The position numbers and the translations under genes were made by a program. The notes under the pieces were generated by a model. That model was given only the letters and a program-made list of their open reading frames with translations, was not told the origin of the DNA and did no database searches. A DNA stretch of 64,000 nt from CAVWXT01 sp963759115 (GTDB lineage Bacteria > Planctomycetota > Planctomycetia > Pirellulales > Thermoguttaceae), in assembly GCA_963759115.1 (NCBI GenBank), contig CAVWXT010000001.1, positions 496,001-560,000 on the forward strand. The letters run 5' to 3'. Of this stretch, positions 1-10,723 are shown in pieces. Numbering within the stretch: position 1 is the stretch's first letter; every line of letters begins with the position of its first letter.

Positions 1-641
1 CGCGGGGTCTCGCGCACGGCCCTCTCGAACACCTGCAACGTGACCGTTCCCTGCTCGATGCGCTGGGTCCGCTTTGCCGGATCGGTCACCTGATCCAGAT
101 CGACCGCGCGGCGATAGTCGGCCAGGCTCAGCGGGGGGCTGCTATCGGCGGCCGTGATCGGGATGTTGAGGATCGGCGCAATCAGCACGCCGTCGCTCTC
201 TTCGCCATTGAGCCCTGCCACGGGCGCGAGACGGGTCGCCAAGCCGTCTTCGTCGGGCAACGGATAGAGCGTATCCCAGAACGACTCGACCAGTTGGCTC
301 ATCAGGCGGAAGCCGTCGCGCAGCCCCGCGTAGCCGTGCTCGCGCACCAGGCCTTCGGACAACCAGGCCGCGACCTCGATGTCTTTCGATTCCTCGGCAA
401 TGGCCTTGGGCGCAAGTTCCAGCAACCGTTTCCACGCGGTCCAGGGATCGGCCGACTGGGTCTCCCGGTCTTCGCCCCAAGCGGCGCTGCGTTCGCCGGC
501 GCGGGCCTCGGAACGGGCATCCTTGATGGCCCGGTACACGGCGGTGGGCGAAAAGTCCGCTCGCAGCGGCCTGCCCGCAGGGTTCTCGCCGGGAATCGGC
601 GTCAGAAGCCGCTCGAAGTCGAGTATCTCAGGCGTCCCCAT
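1..641 (-). CDS. tssA: Type VI secretion protein TssA (ImpA-N), 3' end outside window
   Basis: The frame is open from the ATG at 641 to the left edge with no stop, so the C-terminus is missing. The translation begins MGTPEILDFERLLTPIPGEN, and the PIPGENPAG motif followed by a helical region with a W-x-LYPLPDEDG segment is typical of the ImpA-N domain of TssA. TssA primes assembly of the T6SS baseplate and sheath in the cytoplasm. It is the last visible gene of the minus-strand T6SS run (tssK, tssL, tssM, 133-aa protein, sigma factor, tssA), 109 bp after the sigma-factor gene. Family assignment is firm; the subtype (defined by the C-terminal domain) cannot be seen. Confidence 0.88.
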   Translation of the reverse strand, partial: MGTPEILDFERLLTPIPGENPAGRPLRADFSPTAVYRAIKDARSEARAGERSAAWGEDRETQSADPWTAWKRLLELAPKAIAEESKDIEVAAWLSEGLVREHGYAGLRDGFRLMSQLVESFWDTLYPLPDEDGLATRLAPVAGLNGEESDGVLIAPILNIPITAADSSPPLSLADYRRAVDLDQVTDPAKRTQRIEQGTVTLQVFERAVRETP

Positions 642-750
642 ACTTCACCTCTCGGCAACGAAATCGACCGACCGACGAGTCCCTTTTCTCCATCACAAAA
701 ATACACAGGTTGGCCCCCACAAGCAATCCCCCTCCAAAGTATTGTTGGCT

Positions 751-1455
751 TCAAGCGTTGGTGACAGTCCCCGAGATCTGGAGATCGCGAGCCAGGCGGC
801 GGAGCGTCTTGGCGTGCAGCCGGCTCGCCCAGGACTTGCTGATCCCCAGCCGCTGGCCGGCCTGCTGCAAGTCGAGTCCCTCGAAGTAGATCGCGCGGAT
901 CAGTTTGGCCGCATCCTGGGGCAAGGCATCGACATATTCGTGCAGTTTCTCGTTGATTTCGTGGCGGATCGCCTCGGCCGGCGGCGCCGGCGCGGCGGCA
1001 TCAACCAGGCTCAGGGCGTCCGATTCGCTCTCCAGTCCCGTGTTCGTGGACAAATAGACTACGGCCAAGGTCTGGCCGAGGTTGCGAAAGTGCCGCATCT
1101 CGCCCTCAATGTCTTCGGGTGGAGATTGCCGGCCCTCTTCGGCCTCCTGACGCAGCACGTCGCCGGCCATTTTCTCGTAGCGCATGCGGCTATATTGGGC
1201 GCGGCTGAACCACGACATCTTGGCCAGGCCATCGTAGATTGCCCCGCGAATCCGGTAATAGGCGAAGGTCGAGAAGCGGCTTCCGCGCACCGGATCGAAG
1301 TCCCGCGCCGCCTCGGCCAGCCCAACCTGACCGTAGGCGATCAGGTCCTCGCGCTCGATGTACGGGGGCAGTTTGCGATGGATTTGCACGGCCAGGGAAT
1401 GCACCAATCCTTGGCATTCCGCAATCAACGTTTGGGTACTTGGCACCGAGGTCAT
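751..1455 (-). CDS. FliA/WhiG-like sigma-70 factor inside the T6SS locus
   Basis: A 234-aa sigma factor. Region 2 is clear (LPPYIEREDLIAYGQVGLAE, then FDPVRGSRFSTFAYYRIRGA) and region 4 ends in a helix-turn-helix (LQQAGQRLGISKSWASRLHA). The region-2 wording and overall size resemble FliA/WhiG/SigF alternative sigma factors rather than ECF factors, because a region-3-like linker is present. The ATG at 1455 is chosen because it overlaps the stop of the upstream 133-aa gene as ATGA, implying translational coupling; a longer open frame to 1638 is only extension into that gene. It lies between tssM and tssA on the same strand, so control of the secretion genes is a reasonable inference but is not shown by sequence. 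Confidence 0.85.
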   Translation of the reverse strand: MTSVPSTQTLIAECQGLVHSLAVQIHRKLPPYIEREDLIAYGQVGLAEAARDFDPVRGSRFSTFAYYRIRGAIYDGLAKMSWFSRAQYSRMRYEKMAGDVLRQEAEEGRQSPPEDIEGEMRHFRNLGQTLAVVYLSTNTGLESESDALSLVDAAAPAPPAEAIRHEINEKLHEYVDALPQDAAKLIRAIYFEGLDLQQAGQRLGISKSWASRLHAKTLRRLARDLQISGTVTNA

Positions 1456-1853
1456 GGTTGGCCATCTCCCAGCCGTGCCCACAAGGCACTGAGTCGATCG
1501 TGAGACGCCGGGGCGTCGAAAACGCTCTGGGCAACGCGATTGACCATCTCTCGCCAAAAATCGGCCGAGTCGCGACGCGATCCAAATCGGCCGCCCACCA
1601 CCGCTTGCACCAACTCGATAGTCACCGGGTCCAAACAAAGCGGCTCGCCGCGATGGCGCCGCGCCACCTCGTGCAGAGCCGCCCTCTCGCCGTCCGTGAG
1701 GGCCTGATCGCCCTCAAGCGACTCCTCCGTTTCACGCAACACCGTTTCCAGAAGGCCGAAATCAACGGTGACCGGCAGTTCCTGGACATCTTCGCTCGCC
1801 ACGGGCTGCCGACAACCGGAAGGAACTCTCGCATCCGACGGTAAAGCGAACAT
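1452..1853 (-). CDS. Hypothetical 133-aa protein coupled to the sigma factor
   Basis: A 133-aa acidic, mostly helical soluble protein with no membrane segment and no motif I recognise. Its last codons overlap the sigma-factor start (ATGA), so the two are probably made together. A partner or antagonist of the sigma factor (anti-sigma-like) is one possible role, but nothing in the sequence proves it. The start at 1853 gives a short N-terminal extension of low complexity; an internal start is possible. Confidence 0.6.
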   Translation of the reverse strand: MFALPSDARVPSGCRQPVASEDVQELPVTVDFGLLETVLRETEESLEGDQALTDGERAALHEVARRHRGEPLCLDPVTIELVQAVVGGRFGSRRDSADFWREMVNRVAQSVFDAPASHDRLSALWARLGDGQP

Positions 1854-1950
1854 ATCTCACCCCCCGGTCGTGGCGATGCCAAGCCGAGTTGCGGCTGCCA
1901 GCCAATTATAGACGTCCCTGTCGGTCCGTCCATCAGAATCCCAGGCGTGG

Positions 1951-2079
1951 CAGGGCCGATCAGTTATTCACTTATTCACTGTGGGAGGCGACTCCTGTCG
2001 CCGATTGCTTGAAAACAACCGGAAATCGGCGACTGGAGTCGCCTCCTACAGCCGGATTTGGGAAAACTGATTGGCCCTG
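1951..2079. repeat. MITE-like palindromic element, copy 1 (empty intron site)
   Basis: A 129-bp element with imperfect terminal inverted repeats (CAGGGCCGATCAGTT at the left, AACTGATTGGCCCTG at the right). Its centre is a long hairpin, left arm GGAGGCGACTCCTGTCGCCG, right arm CGGCGACTGGAGTCGCCTCC. It lies downstream of tssM. A second copy at 35441-36346 has a group II intron inserted just after the hairpin at CTA, so this copy shows the uninterrupted target. No ORF. Confidence 0.8.
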
Positions 2080-2130
2080 CCTGGTGTGGCGCGAAGGTAC
2101 GCCGGCGGCGCAAACATTGCCGCGCGGCAT

Positions 2131-3768
2131 TCACCAGAACCACTTGCGGACGATCATTACGACGAGTGCCACCAGCAGTGCGGTGTCGGCCCCGAGGGCG
2201 AACCGCGCGAACAACTGGTAACGCTGGTCCTCGCGATAAGCCTCGTCCGTCCATTCCAGGTCTTCTTCTTGCGCGGGAAGCTTCTCAAAGACCGCCTTGA
2301 CGAACGCCTGACGGTCCTCCGTTTCGCCCGCGGCCGCGAAATAGCACCCTCCGAACAGCAATGACTTGCCGGCGGTTCGCTCCTGATCGGGATCATGGCC
2401 GTAGCCCGCGACCAGAATGTTGGCCAGCCGGGTCTGCAAATTGTGGCGGATCTTGCACAACAGGGCAAAGAGCCGCGTGTTGCCGGGCTTGGTGAGCGAA
2501 CCTTTTTCGCGAAACAGCGTGTACACCCAGTCCTCAAAGGCGCCGCAGGCATGGGCCGCCAGGGCCTCCAGGCGTTCGGGCAAGGGGGAATTCCACAGGT
2601 TGAAACCCTTGCCGAATCGCTGTCCGACGGCCCGATCGCGCCCCACCCGCCGCACGAGTTCGCGGAATCCGCTCTCCTCCTCCAAGCCCACCACCAGCGC
2701 CGTGACCGAACAACGCGCCTTCAGGACGTCCATCAACGTGGCTGCGTCTCGCTGAACGGCCCGCTGCACTTCGATCGACTCCGGCACGCTCCGCTGAATC
2801 AGCCCGAACGGAAGCAAGGTCAGAACGCCATTTAATGGGCACAAGGGGCGACGCAAGCGGCGCAGCAGCCGACAGAGGTATTCCAGCCGGCGAGTCTGCT
2901 CCGATACCTCGTGCTGGTCCAGTTTGAGGACTCGCTTTTCCGCCACGGCCGCTTGATCGTCGGCCTCGATGTCGCCGCCTTCTGTCGGACCGCCAACAAC
3001 CATCGTGCCGCGGATGTTGGGCTGCCGGGCCACCGGTTGGACCGACGCCGCGGCGGCGGAGGTGGTCATGGGCGACCCGATGCCGCCGGCGGGCCCGGCC
3101 ACAATCGTGCCGCGCAGGGCGTCGCCAGCCGGCCGCTGGGCGACGGGCATGGGCCGCGACCTCTCTTGCTCGGCGGTTTCGCCGGCCAACGTCGACAACC
3201 GGCTGAGGCAACCGACGCCCGTGCAAACGACGTAGATGCCTTCCGGATTGGCGTACCAGTGCAGGGCGGCCGGGCCTTGGGGCACCGTGCTGAGGTTCAG
3301 GCTCAACTTCGCGGCGTCGAACAGCGATTTCTCGGCGATTTCGCCGGCAGAACCCAGGATCAGAAAGATGGGAGTCTGCATGGGGTCCAGCCCCTGCCGG
3401 TCGAGTTCCGCGAGTCCGGCCCGCCAGGCGTGATCGATGTCCGGGAACGGCGAGACCTCGCCCTCCAGCCACAATTTCAGGGCCTTGTAGAGGACCAGCG
3501 GAATCAACAAGACCAGCACCAGGATGACCGTGACGAAGGCCGGCGTGAGCTTGGCCTTTACGAACGATCGGTCCTGGGTGTGATAGAACGCCAGCAGCGT
3601 GGCGACCACGCAGATCACCAGGAAGAAGCCCACCAGCAGCGCCACTCGCGCCGGCAGCGACAGGCCGGCCACGCGCCGCGAGCCCGAAATCAGCCGGCCC
3701 GGGGCCGAGAGCATCGCCCGCAACGGGTAGGTGATGATGTCCAGCAGGCGGCGGATGAATTCAGTCAT
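2131..3768 (-). CDS. tssM: TssM/IcmF-like inner-membrane protein, short form
   Basis: A 545-aa protein, about half the length of proteobacterial TssM. Two membrane helices lie near residues 43-65 and 76-96, and a third near the C-terminus (about 522-540). The central region contains an IcmF-related stretch (ELVRRVGRDRAVGQRFGKGF, then a W/EALAAHACGAFEDW segment). The nucleotide-binding loop position reads ILGSAGEIAEKSL instead of GxxxxGKT, so ATP/GTP binding by a normal Walker A is unlikely. TssM with TssL forms the membrane complex that anchors the T6SS. It starts 15 bp after tssL. A low-complexity linker near residues 205-265 has TIVAGP/TMVVGG repeats. Confidence 0.8.
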   Translation of the reverse strand: MTEFIRRLLDIITYPLRAMLSAPGRLISGSRRVAGLSLPARVALLVGFFLVICVVATLLAFYHTQDRSFVKAKLTPAFVTVILVLVLLIPLVLYKALKLWLEGEVSPFPDIDHAWRAGLAELDRQGLDPMQTPIFLILGSAGEIAEKSLFDAAKLSLNLSTVPQGPAALHWYANPEGIYVVCTGVGCLSRLSTLAGETAEQERSRPMPVAQRPAGDALRGTIVAGPAGGIGSPMTTSAAAASVQPVARQPNIRGTMVVGGPTEGGDIEADDQAAVAEKRVLKLDQHEVSEQTRRLEYLCRLLRRLRRPLCPLNGVLTLLPFGLIQRSVPESIEVQRAVQRDAATLMDVLKARCSVTALVVGLEEESGFRELVRRVGRDRAVGQRFGKGFNLWNSPLPERLEALAAHACGAFEDWVYTLFREKGSLTKPGNTRLFALLCKIRHNLQTRLANILVAGYGHDPDQERTAGKSLLFGGCYFAAAGETEDRQAFVKAVFEKLPAQEEDLEWTDEAYREDQRYQLFARFALGADTALLVALVVMIVRKWFW

Positions 3769-3783
3769 GGCGGCACGCCTCGA

Positions 3784-4432
3784 TCAATGCTGTCCGATCA
3801 GGAACAGCCAGGCAAAAATCATGGCGAAAACGGCCAGGATCACTCCGAACAAGGACGACCACATCAAGAGGAAAGGGCCTTCCAAGGGCGGGGCGCCTTC
3901 GATCGGCTCGCTGGTCTCGGAGATGGGCGGCCGTCCTTGGCCCAGTTGAATGGCCATCGACGTCTGCCGGGCCCAGGTTTCCAGGTCGGGCGGGAGCTGC
4001 CGCGGTTCGGCCAATGCCGCCGCCGCCACCGGATCCCGGTACAGACCCCGGAACCCCAGCACCACGCACACGTAAAAAGTCTCCAGGGCGTCTTTCTGCG
4101 GCAACGACGACGCCTCGCTGGCCTTCACGTAGAACTGCTCGTTCCGCAGCCGCGTGTTGAAGACCTCGACTTCCAGGGCGTTCTCCTTCCACCAATTTCG
4201 GCCTTCCCAGGGGGCCTCGATCAGCACGTCGTCGATCCAGGAGACCAGGGCGTACTTGGCCAGTAGCCAGTCCTGCCCGTGCCCCAAGCGTCCCTCGGCC
4301 TGATCGAGCCAGCCGCGGATGCGGAGCCGCTCCTCGCTGGGCGACGGGTGTCTCGTCGCGTCCGATCCGCTCCAGCAGTCCCAGGACGTGCAGGAAAACC
4401 GGGTCGACCGCGGTGCTGAACTTGGGAGTCAT
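3784..4432 (-). CDS. tssL: TssL/DotU-like protein (one frameshift)
   Basis: The reading begins MTPKFSTAVDPVFLHVLGLL at 4432 and continues in another frame as a DotU-like domain (GWLDQAEGRLGHGQDWLLAK, then YALVSWIDDVLIE) ending in one C-terminal membrane helix (about 3790-3860) near the stop. The span is 649 nt, one more than a multiple of three. Dropping one C from ACACCC near 4350 restores RDETPSPSEERLRIRGWLD. The start overlaps the tssK stop as ATGA. TssL is the cytoplasmic-facing partner of TssM. The indel is probably a sequence error. Confidence 0.82.
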
Positions 4433-5858
4433 GGTCGATTGGGCACCGCGAACAAGGCGAATTGGAGGGCGGCCTGTTTCCCGCCAACCGAGTCACCACC
4501 AACTTCCGCTGCCCCTGCAACTCGTTGCGGTTGACGATCAAGCGTGTCTTTCAGCCGCATGGCCAGCGTCTGCGTTTCCAGCACGTCTTTCCAGGCGGCG
4601 TTGCCGCGGCTGACCTCGTAGTAGATCCAATCGCGTCCGGGCGGCAGGGCGCGGGGCGACTGCGGCAAGGGCGTCATGTGCAGCCCCTCGGCCCCGTATT
4701 CGAACAGCGCATCGACCTGCCGGGCGCTGCCCAGTTTCCAATCGAGCGCCCCGGGCGAGAGCAGGCTCAGGCACTCTTTTTCGCTCAGGTTGCCGCGGGC
4801 CACCCCCACGAACCATTGCCATTCGGCGTTGAACCACTTCGACTCCAGCGTGACCCGCATCCCCTTCCCTTCGCCCACGAAGAACCGCTGCTCGTACTCG
4901 TAGTCGCGGATCGACAGCCAGCAGCAGTTCGATCCGTTCCTTGATGTAGCGGAAGATCCGCGCCAGGTCGTCGTGGTCGTAGGCGGGAATCTCCGGCGGC
5001 CGGCGCTCGGGCGCAAAGATCGACAGCTGGCCCACGATCCGGCACAACTCGGTGTACGCCGTCAACGGATGCACGCCCAGGGCAAAGGCCAGCACGCCCA
5101 GCGTGCAGTAGGCGACGTTCAACTCCGAGAGCATCAACAGGCGGTCCAGGTCGCCCGGCTCCTGCGATACCAGCGTGATGCTGCGGTTGACCACCTGCTC
5201 GCTGAGGACTTCGATCTTCTTGCCGATGATGTCGTAGATCGCGCGGACGATGTCCCGGCCCAACGGCGGCCAGGCGTCGCAGGCCAGCATCGGCGGAAAA
5301 TAGCCGGCGTCGACCGCGGCAGCGGCCTCTCGCTCGCCTGCCCGCTGCACCTGGGCGATCGGCAAGACTTCGTAGCCGGCCAGGTCTTGCGTCGACAGCA
5401 GCAGCCGCACGTTCAGCGACCGCAGTTGCACTTCCTGGTCGTTGCCGCCGAGGCTCTCGTCCTGGATCGCCTGCTTGGTTTCCACGTAACGGGATCTTTC
5501 CGGGGTCGTTGGCCGGCGCCACGTTGGCGCTGCCCAGTTTCAGCTTCGGCACGGCCAGAAACACCCGCACCACCGATTCCTTGGCGAAGGCCTCCTTCAG
5601 GTCCACCCGGTCCAGCTCCGCGCCGGGCTCGATCGAGATCAGCGTCCCGTCGCGCATCCGCGCCTGGCAGGCGTTGACTTGAAACTGGTAGTTGGCGATG
5701 GCCTCGTCGCTCAGTTCGAGCCGGCGAATCCCGTAGTCGTACTGGTGGTCCCATTGCTCGGAGGTGTGGCCGGCCTCGGTCCAATAGCGATCGGCGGCTT
5801 GGAAGTGATGGGGCCGGAGGAACAAGCCTTCGGACCAGTAGACGGGAAGATTGTGCAT
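4429..5858 (-). CDS. tssK: T6SS baseplate protein TssK (two frameshifts)
   Basis: The N-terminus MHNLPVYWSEGLFLRPHHFQ is the classic TssK start (W.EG.FLRPQHFQ). The protein continues in three consecutive frames: 5858 to about 5495, about 5490 to 4920 (DIIGKKIEVLSEQVV, LNVAYCTLGVLAFALGVHPL), and about 4925 to 4429 (WFVGVARGNLSEKECLSLLS). Joined, the product is about 476 aa, near the family's usual 440-450. No internal stop occurs in the correct frames, so two single-base indels fit better than decay. TssK links the baseplate to the TssLM membrane complex. Confidence 0.82.
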
Positions 5859-6100
5859 CGTGTCCCCCCGGCGCAGACGGCAAACGTCGCGGCCGGCGTG
5901 AAGCTTCGCAGAGGCTGCCGGCCAACCTCACAATTTGGCCCCGATAAGAGTCTATAGAACCACCCCCCTTGGGTCAAGTGGTCCACGCCGCGTCGATGGC
6001 CCGCTGGCCCGCCCCCTGGCATTCGCGTGCCAAAGGGCTACAATTCCGATGCTGCGTCGCTCGGGAACCACGCAAGGATCAGTTCTGCAAGTTTCCTCGG

Positions 6101-6181
6101 GGGTGGCACGCCCTGAAAGGGCGTGATGAATCGCCAAGTTCAGCTTTCACGCCCGACACGCCCTTTCAGGGCGTGCCACCC
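6101..6181. repeat. 25-bp perfect inverted repeat between tssK and the caspase-like gene
   Basis: The arms at 6101-6125 and 6157-6181 are perfect reverse complements (core GGCACGCCCTGAAAGGGCGT) separated by 31 nt. It lies in the divergent intergenic region, so a transcript from either side would carry a long hairpin. It looks like one of the dispersed palindromic elements of this genome rather than an operator, but only one copy was seen in the window. Confidence 0.75.
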
Positions 6182-6186
6182 GCGGC

Positions 6187-9100
6187 TTGCCTTGCGAAAC
6201 ATCCGGCGGCCCTGCTGTTTGGGAGCACCAAGCCGATGCCAGGCACGTCGCGCCTTCTTCGCCGCATCGCTCCTGGCGGGCAGGGGCCCGCGAGGCTCCG
6301 GCCAGGCCCAAGCATGTCCAGCGGGTTGTTCTGACGCTGCTGGGATCGGCTTTGCTGGGCGTGCTGGGGTGGCTGCTCTGGTGGTGGATCTTCCTCCCTT
6401 CCGTCCATTTCGTCGGCTTGCCGGTCGTCGATTATGACGTGCTGGCGGTGCCGCCGATGCGGTTTGCCGTCGAGGACATCGACGCGTTTGCCCATTTGCC
6501 GCGGCCTGGACAGGGCGTCGTGTTGCGCGACCTGCAAACCTCGCAAGGCATCCGCACGCTCGCCAATCGGCTGCAAGGGCTGCATGCCGGCCGACGCGAT
6601 ACGCTGATTCTCTACGTTCGCGCCCACGGCGTTTCGGACGACGGCAAGGCTTGGGTGCTCTGTAGCGACTACTTGCGAACGTCGCAGGACGGCCGCTGCC
6701 CTTTGGATGAACTGCTCCGCCAGGTCAAGTCGTGCCCGGCGGCGAAGAAACTGCTGATCCTCGATGGCGACGGTTTGGCCGGCGACCCGCGGCTGGGCAT
6801 GATCGTCAACGAGTTCGAGCCCTTGCTCGAAGAGGAAGTCCGGCGAAGTGGCGATCCGGGGCTGTGGGTCCTCGCGTCTCATCGGCCGCTGGAAACCTCG
6901 CACGTCTCCCAGAGTGAAGGACGCTCCGCCTTCGGCTATTTCGTGGCCGAGGGACTCAAGGGCGCGGCGGACCGAGACGGCGACGGCATGATCGAACTGG
7001 GTGAGTTGGTGGACTTCGTCCACGACGGCGTCGCCGGCTGGGTCGATCGGGATAGCGGCAGCGCCGAAGCGCAGAACCCTTGGTTACTGCACGGCGGTGA
7101 GGGCGCCGCGACGGCGCCGGCCGGACTGAACTTGCTGACGATTTCGGATCACGGCCGCGAAGCCAACGAGGCCCAACAGGGCGAGGCACCGGCCGATACT
7201 TCGGAAAAGCCCGATGCTGCGCGGCAAGACGTCGATGCTCGCCAGAAGGCCGCGAAACAGGTTGAAGCCTTGCTGGAAGAGGGTTGGCGACTTCGCGACA
7301 GGATGCAGGATCGGGCCGCCGCTGGGCCTTGGACGCCCGTGGACTACGCGCCCCACCTGTGGCGGGCCTACCAGGAGTTGCTGTTGGGTTACGAACGCCG
7401 CTGGCGAAGCGGGATGGCCGAGGATCCGACGGCGCTGGCCGATGATCTGCGAACCAACATCCTGCCCCTGGCAAGTCTCGTGGCCGGACAACCGCTGCCG
7501 GCCGCTGCCGGGACGTCGACGATTCTCAGTCGTTTGGCCGACGCCCGGCAGCGATTCTTCGACCGGCTCAAGGAGGAACGGTTCGATCAGATTGCCAAAG
7601 AGGCGCCGGCCAGCCGATTCCTGGAACTGGTCCGGGCCAAGAATGAGTTCGTGTTTCGTGCCCGCGACTACGTCCGTTGGCACGCCGCCGTCGTGCAGAG
7701 TTCATTGCGGCAACACCGGCTTTATTCACCCATCGTCGATTTTCTGGCGGAGTTGCGGACGTTCGGCGACGGGCTGGACTCGTTGGAAGGAGTAGCAATC
7801 ACCGCCTCGACCGGCACGCCAATCGAGGAAATGCTGGACAACCTTGGCCAGCGAGCACAGACGCTGGAACGCCTGCGTAAAGCTATTGAAGATGAAGGAC
7901 TGTATAAGGACGCCGTGGACTTGAGCGACCTGGCGACCAAGGATCCGAGCAAAAAGGGGATCGCCGGTCCGATCGAGAGCCTGCTGGCAACGCCGCTTCT
8001 GCCGGCGACGTTGCGGGCGAGGTTGCTTCAGGCCCGCAGCAAGTTGCAGCAGCCGTTGAGCACAGAAGTCGGTCAAGCCACGGCCGGGACGTCTCAATCT
8101 CCCTCGCTGGCCCGCTGGAGCAGTCAACTTCGCGATCTGGCGGCGCTGGAGGAGCGGCTCGTGATGTTGGCGGATCCTTCGACACAACTCGCGGCGATCA
8201 AGGGGCCGAGCGAGTCGAGCGGCACGGCGTCCGCCGCGGCCCTGTTGGCCGATTACCGGGCGCTGGGTAAAGCCGTCGGGGATTTCTACCGCCGGTTGCC
8301 CCAGGAAATCAACGCGGCTGCCCTCGGCGAGCCGGCCGCGGCGCAGCGGTGCGAGCGCTGGCTGCGGGCCGTGGACGCCCGCGACGCGGCCGCGGTTCGC
8401 GACGACGTGGTGGCCGTCGCGGTTCGTCCGGCGCGTTTTCCGGCATCGGCTGAACTCCGCCTGGCGATCCACGGACCGCGCGACACCTTGGCGTTGGAGC
8501 CCGAGGACCGTCCGACGCCCCTGGAGCTAGGCATTGAAGCCGTCGGCCGTCCGCCCGGCGCCGTGCAATGGATGGCGACGTACAATCCGAGCGAACTGGC
8601 AGTGGAGATTGAGGGGGAAAAGACGCCCATTGCGTCAGGCAAGTGGACCGATTTGTCGCTTGGCGAGGACGTGACCCGGCTGAAGTGCTCCGTTGTCGCT
8701 CGCGCGTCGAGCGGTCGCGAAACGTCGCTGATGGTGAACGTTCGCTGCGGCGAAAAGACCGCAAGCCTCCGCATCCCCGTTCGTTTGCCCTCGCCGGACG
8801 TGATCGACATGGTGGCCTATCAGACGGGCGGCACGCGGGGAACGACGGATCGAGGCCAGCGAGCAGTTCCACTTGCGGCCGTTCCCCAACCGGGTCAACA
8901 GCTATCGCTTCGAGTTGGTGAATCGTTCGGCCCGGGAGAAGGACGTGAAGGTCCAATTCGTCGCGGTGCCGGAGTTGACGCAGGGCCGGCCGCCCTCGCG
9001 CGAGCTGGTGGTCGACAACCGCGGCAACCTGCGCCCGGTCTGACGGCGATCACCCCGCCACTGGACATGAAGCTGCCGGCCAAAGAGGATGCCGTGCCGA

Positions 9101-10658
9101 TCCGTTTCCCCGAAGCGAAGCCGGCCGCCGCAGAAAAGGCAGCCGAGAAGGGAGCGGAAAAAGGAGCGGAAAAGGGGTCCGCCAAATCTGAGGCGACCCC
9201 GTCGCCGGTCCCGCCGGGGCCCGTGATCGGCGGCCTGGCGTGCGTGATCCGCGATGCGGCCACCGGCGAGGCGAAGTGGATCAAGTGGATCGACTTCATG
9301 CCGCGCCGCCGCGGGACTATGTTGCCCCGCGGGTGCGCTATGATGCGGCGGAGGGCAAGATCCACGTCGACGTTCAGCCCATCGCTGCGGACGAGTTGCC
9401 TCCGCTCTCGCCCGAGACTCCCATCACCGTGGTCTGGAATACCGAGGGAGAACTCGACCCGAGCATCGCGGTCAAGAGCGAGGGCCAAATCACCGCGGCC
9501 GACCAGATGGCCGCCCTGTATGCCGACGTCAGCCCCGGCGTGGACCGGAAGGTTGCGGTGCGTCTGTCGGTGGACGGCTATCCCCGCGCGTTCGTGTACG
9601 AAGTGAAATGCGATCGCGACCGGCCGGAGATTCGGCCCGACCGCGACCGCCGCCAGGTGCGCTTCACGTCGCCAGTTCAAGACCAGGCGTTTCGCATTCC
9701 GCTCTTGGCCCCCATGCCGGTCGAGCTTCAGGCGGATGCCCCCGAGGATGCCTTCCGCGAGCCGGGCGATCGGGTCGAAGTGCGAATCATCGCCGACGAC
9801 AGCAATCGAGATCTCTGCCCGGAGGAGCGGCGGCAATTCTTCAGCGACCGCCAGGCGACGATCCGCCTCCAACAACTCACGGGCGACGGCGAGATGAAGA
9901 TCGACGCGCGGGTCGGCGATTTCAAGATCCCGATGGGGGCCAACGGGTTGAAGAACACGAAGGTCCGCATCGCGGCGGAGTTGCTCTTGCCCGGCCGCGA
10001 GCCGGCGGAGAATACCCGCCCCGCGCGAGACTTCGTGCGGGTGGTGCTCGACGCCGCCCCGCCGGTGTTCGACGTCGAAGCGCCCGGCCGGCCCGTGCCC
10101 CGCGGCGAGAACATCCGGATTTCGGCCACGGTGCGGGACGAGCTTAGCGGCGTCGAGAAGATGGAGTTCAGCTTCGACCTGCAAAACGCCGACGATTTCG
10201 ACAAGAAGATCGAGCCGAAAGTCGTGCGGCAGCCCTCGGCCGACGGGACATGGAACGCCGCGTTGCCCACGGGCGACCTCGAGCCGGGGCAATACCGCGT
10301 CCTCGTGCGCGCCACTGATCGCGTGGGCTACGCCAGCAAGCAGCACAGGCTGGTGACGATTGGGCCCGCCGCGGCGGCAGCCCAAGCCGCGGCCGCACCG
10401 AAGACCAGCACGATCGCCGGCCGCGTCGTGTTGCAAGACGGCCGGCCGTTGGCAAACATCCGCGTGACGCTCCGCGATGCGTCGAAGGCCGGCGTCACCA
10501 ACGGCGACGGGCGGTTCACCTTCCGCGACCTGCCCGCCGGCAAGTACGTCATCGAGGCCAAAGGAACGGCCCTGGGCCGCGAGGTGGCCGGCAAGCAGGA
10601 GGTCGTGCTCCCCGCCTCCACCGAGCCTGCCGCCGTCGAACTGCGGCTGGAATGGTAG
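6187..10658 (+). CDS. Giant membrane protein with inactive caspase-like domain (frameshifted)
   Basis: About 1,490 aa when joined. One membrane helix (VVLTLLGSALLGVLGWLLWW) is followed by a caspase/peptidase C14-like fold: LILYVRAHGVSDDGKAWVL keeps the His-Gly, but the Cys strand reads LLILDGDGLAGD where DACxSG is expected, so the Cys is absent. The typical tail SAFGYFVAEGLKGAADRDGD is present. Then come a long helical region, beta-rich domains, a Lys/Ala/Glu-rich linker and a C-terminal carboxypeptidase-regulatory-like domain (near 10408-10600). Compensating frame changes near 8845 and 9038 and another near 9300 break the frame. The only in-frame start is TTG at 6187, so the true start is uncertain. 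It is divergent from tssK; a T6SS-linked role is inference. Confidence 0.7.
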
Positions 10659-10723
10659 CGATGAACTTGGCACCGAAGGAGAGTCAGTTCAACGTGAGCT
10701 GAGGTCGGATGAGTTGACTCTCC

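Noticed and set aside
3784..5858. Programmed frameshifting in tssL/tssK
   Set aside because: No slippery heptamer is conserved at the sites, and the same kind of single-base change in C/G runs occurs in unrelated genes.
8895..10673. Long minus-strand open frame opposite the caspase-like gene
   Set aside because: The translation is Arg/Ala/Gly/Pro-rich without domains, and the plus-strand frame encodes recognisable domains; it is a GC-driven shadow.
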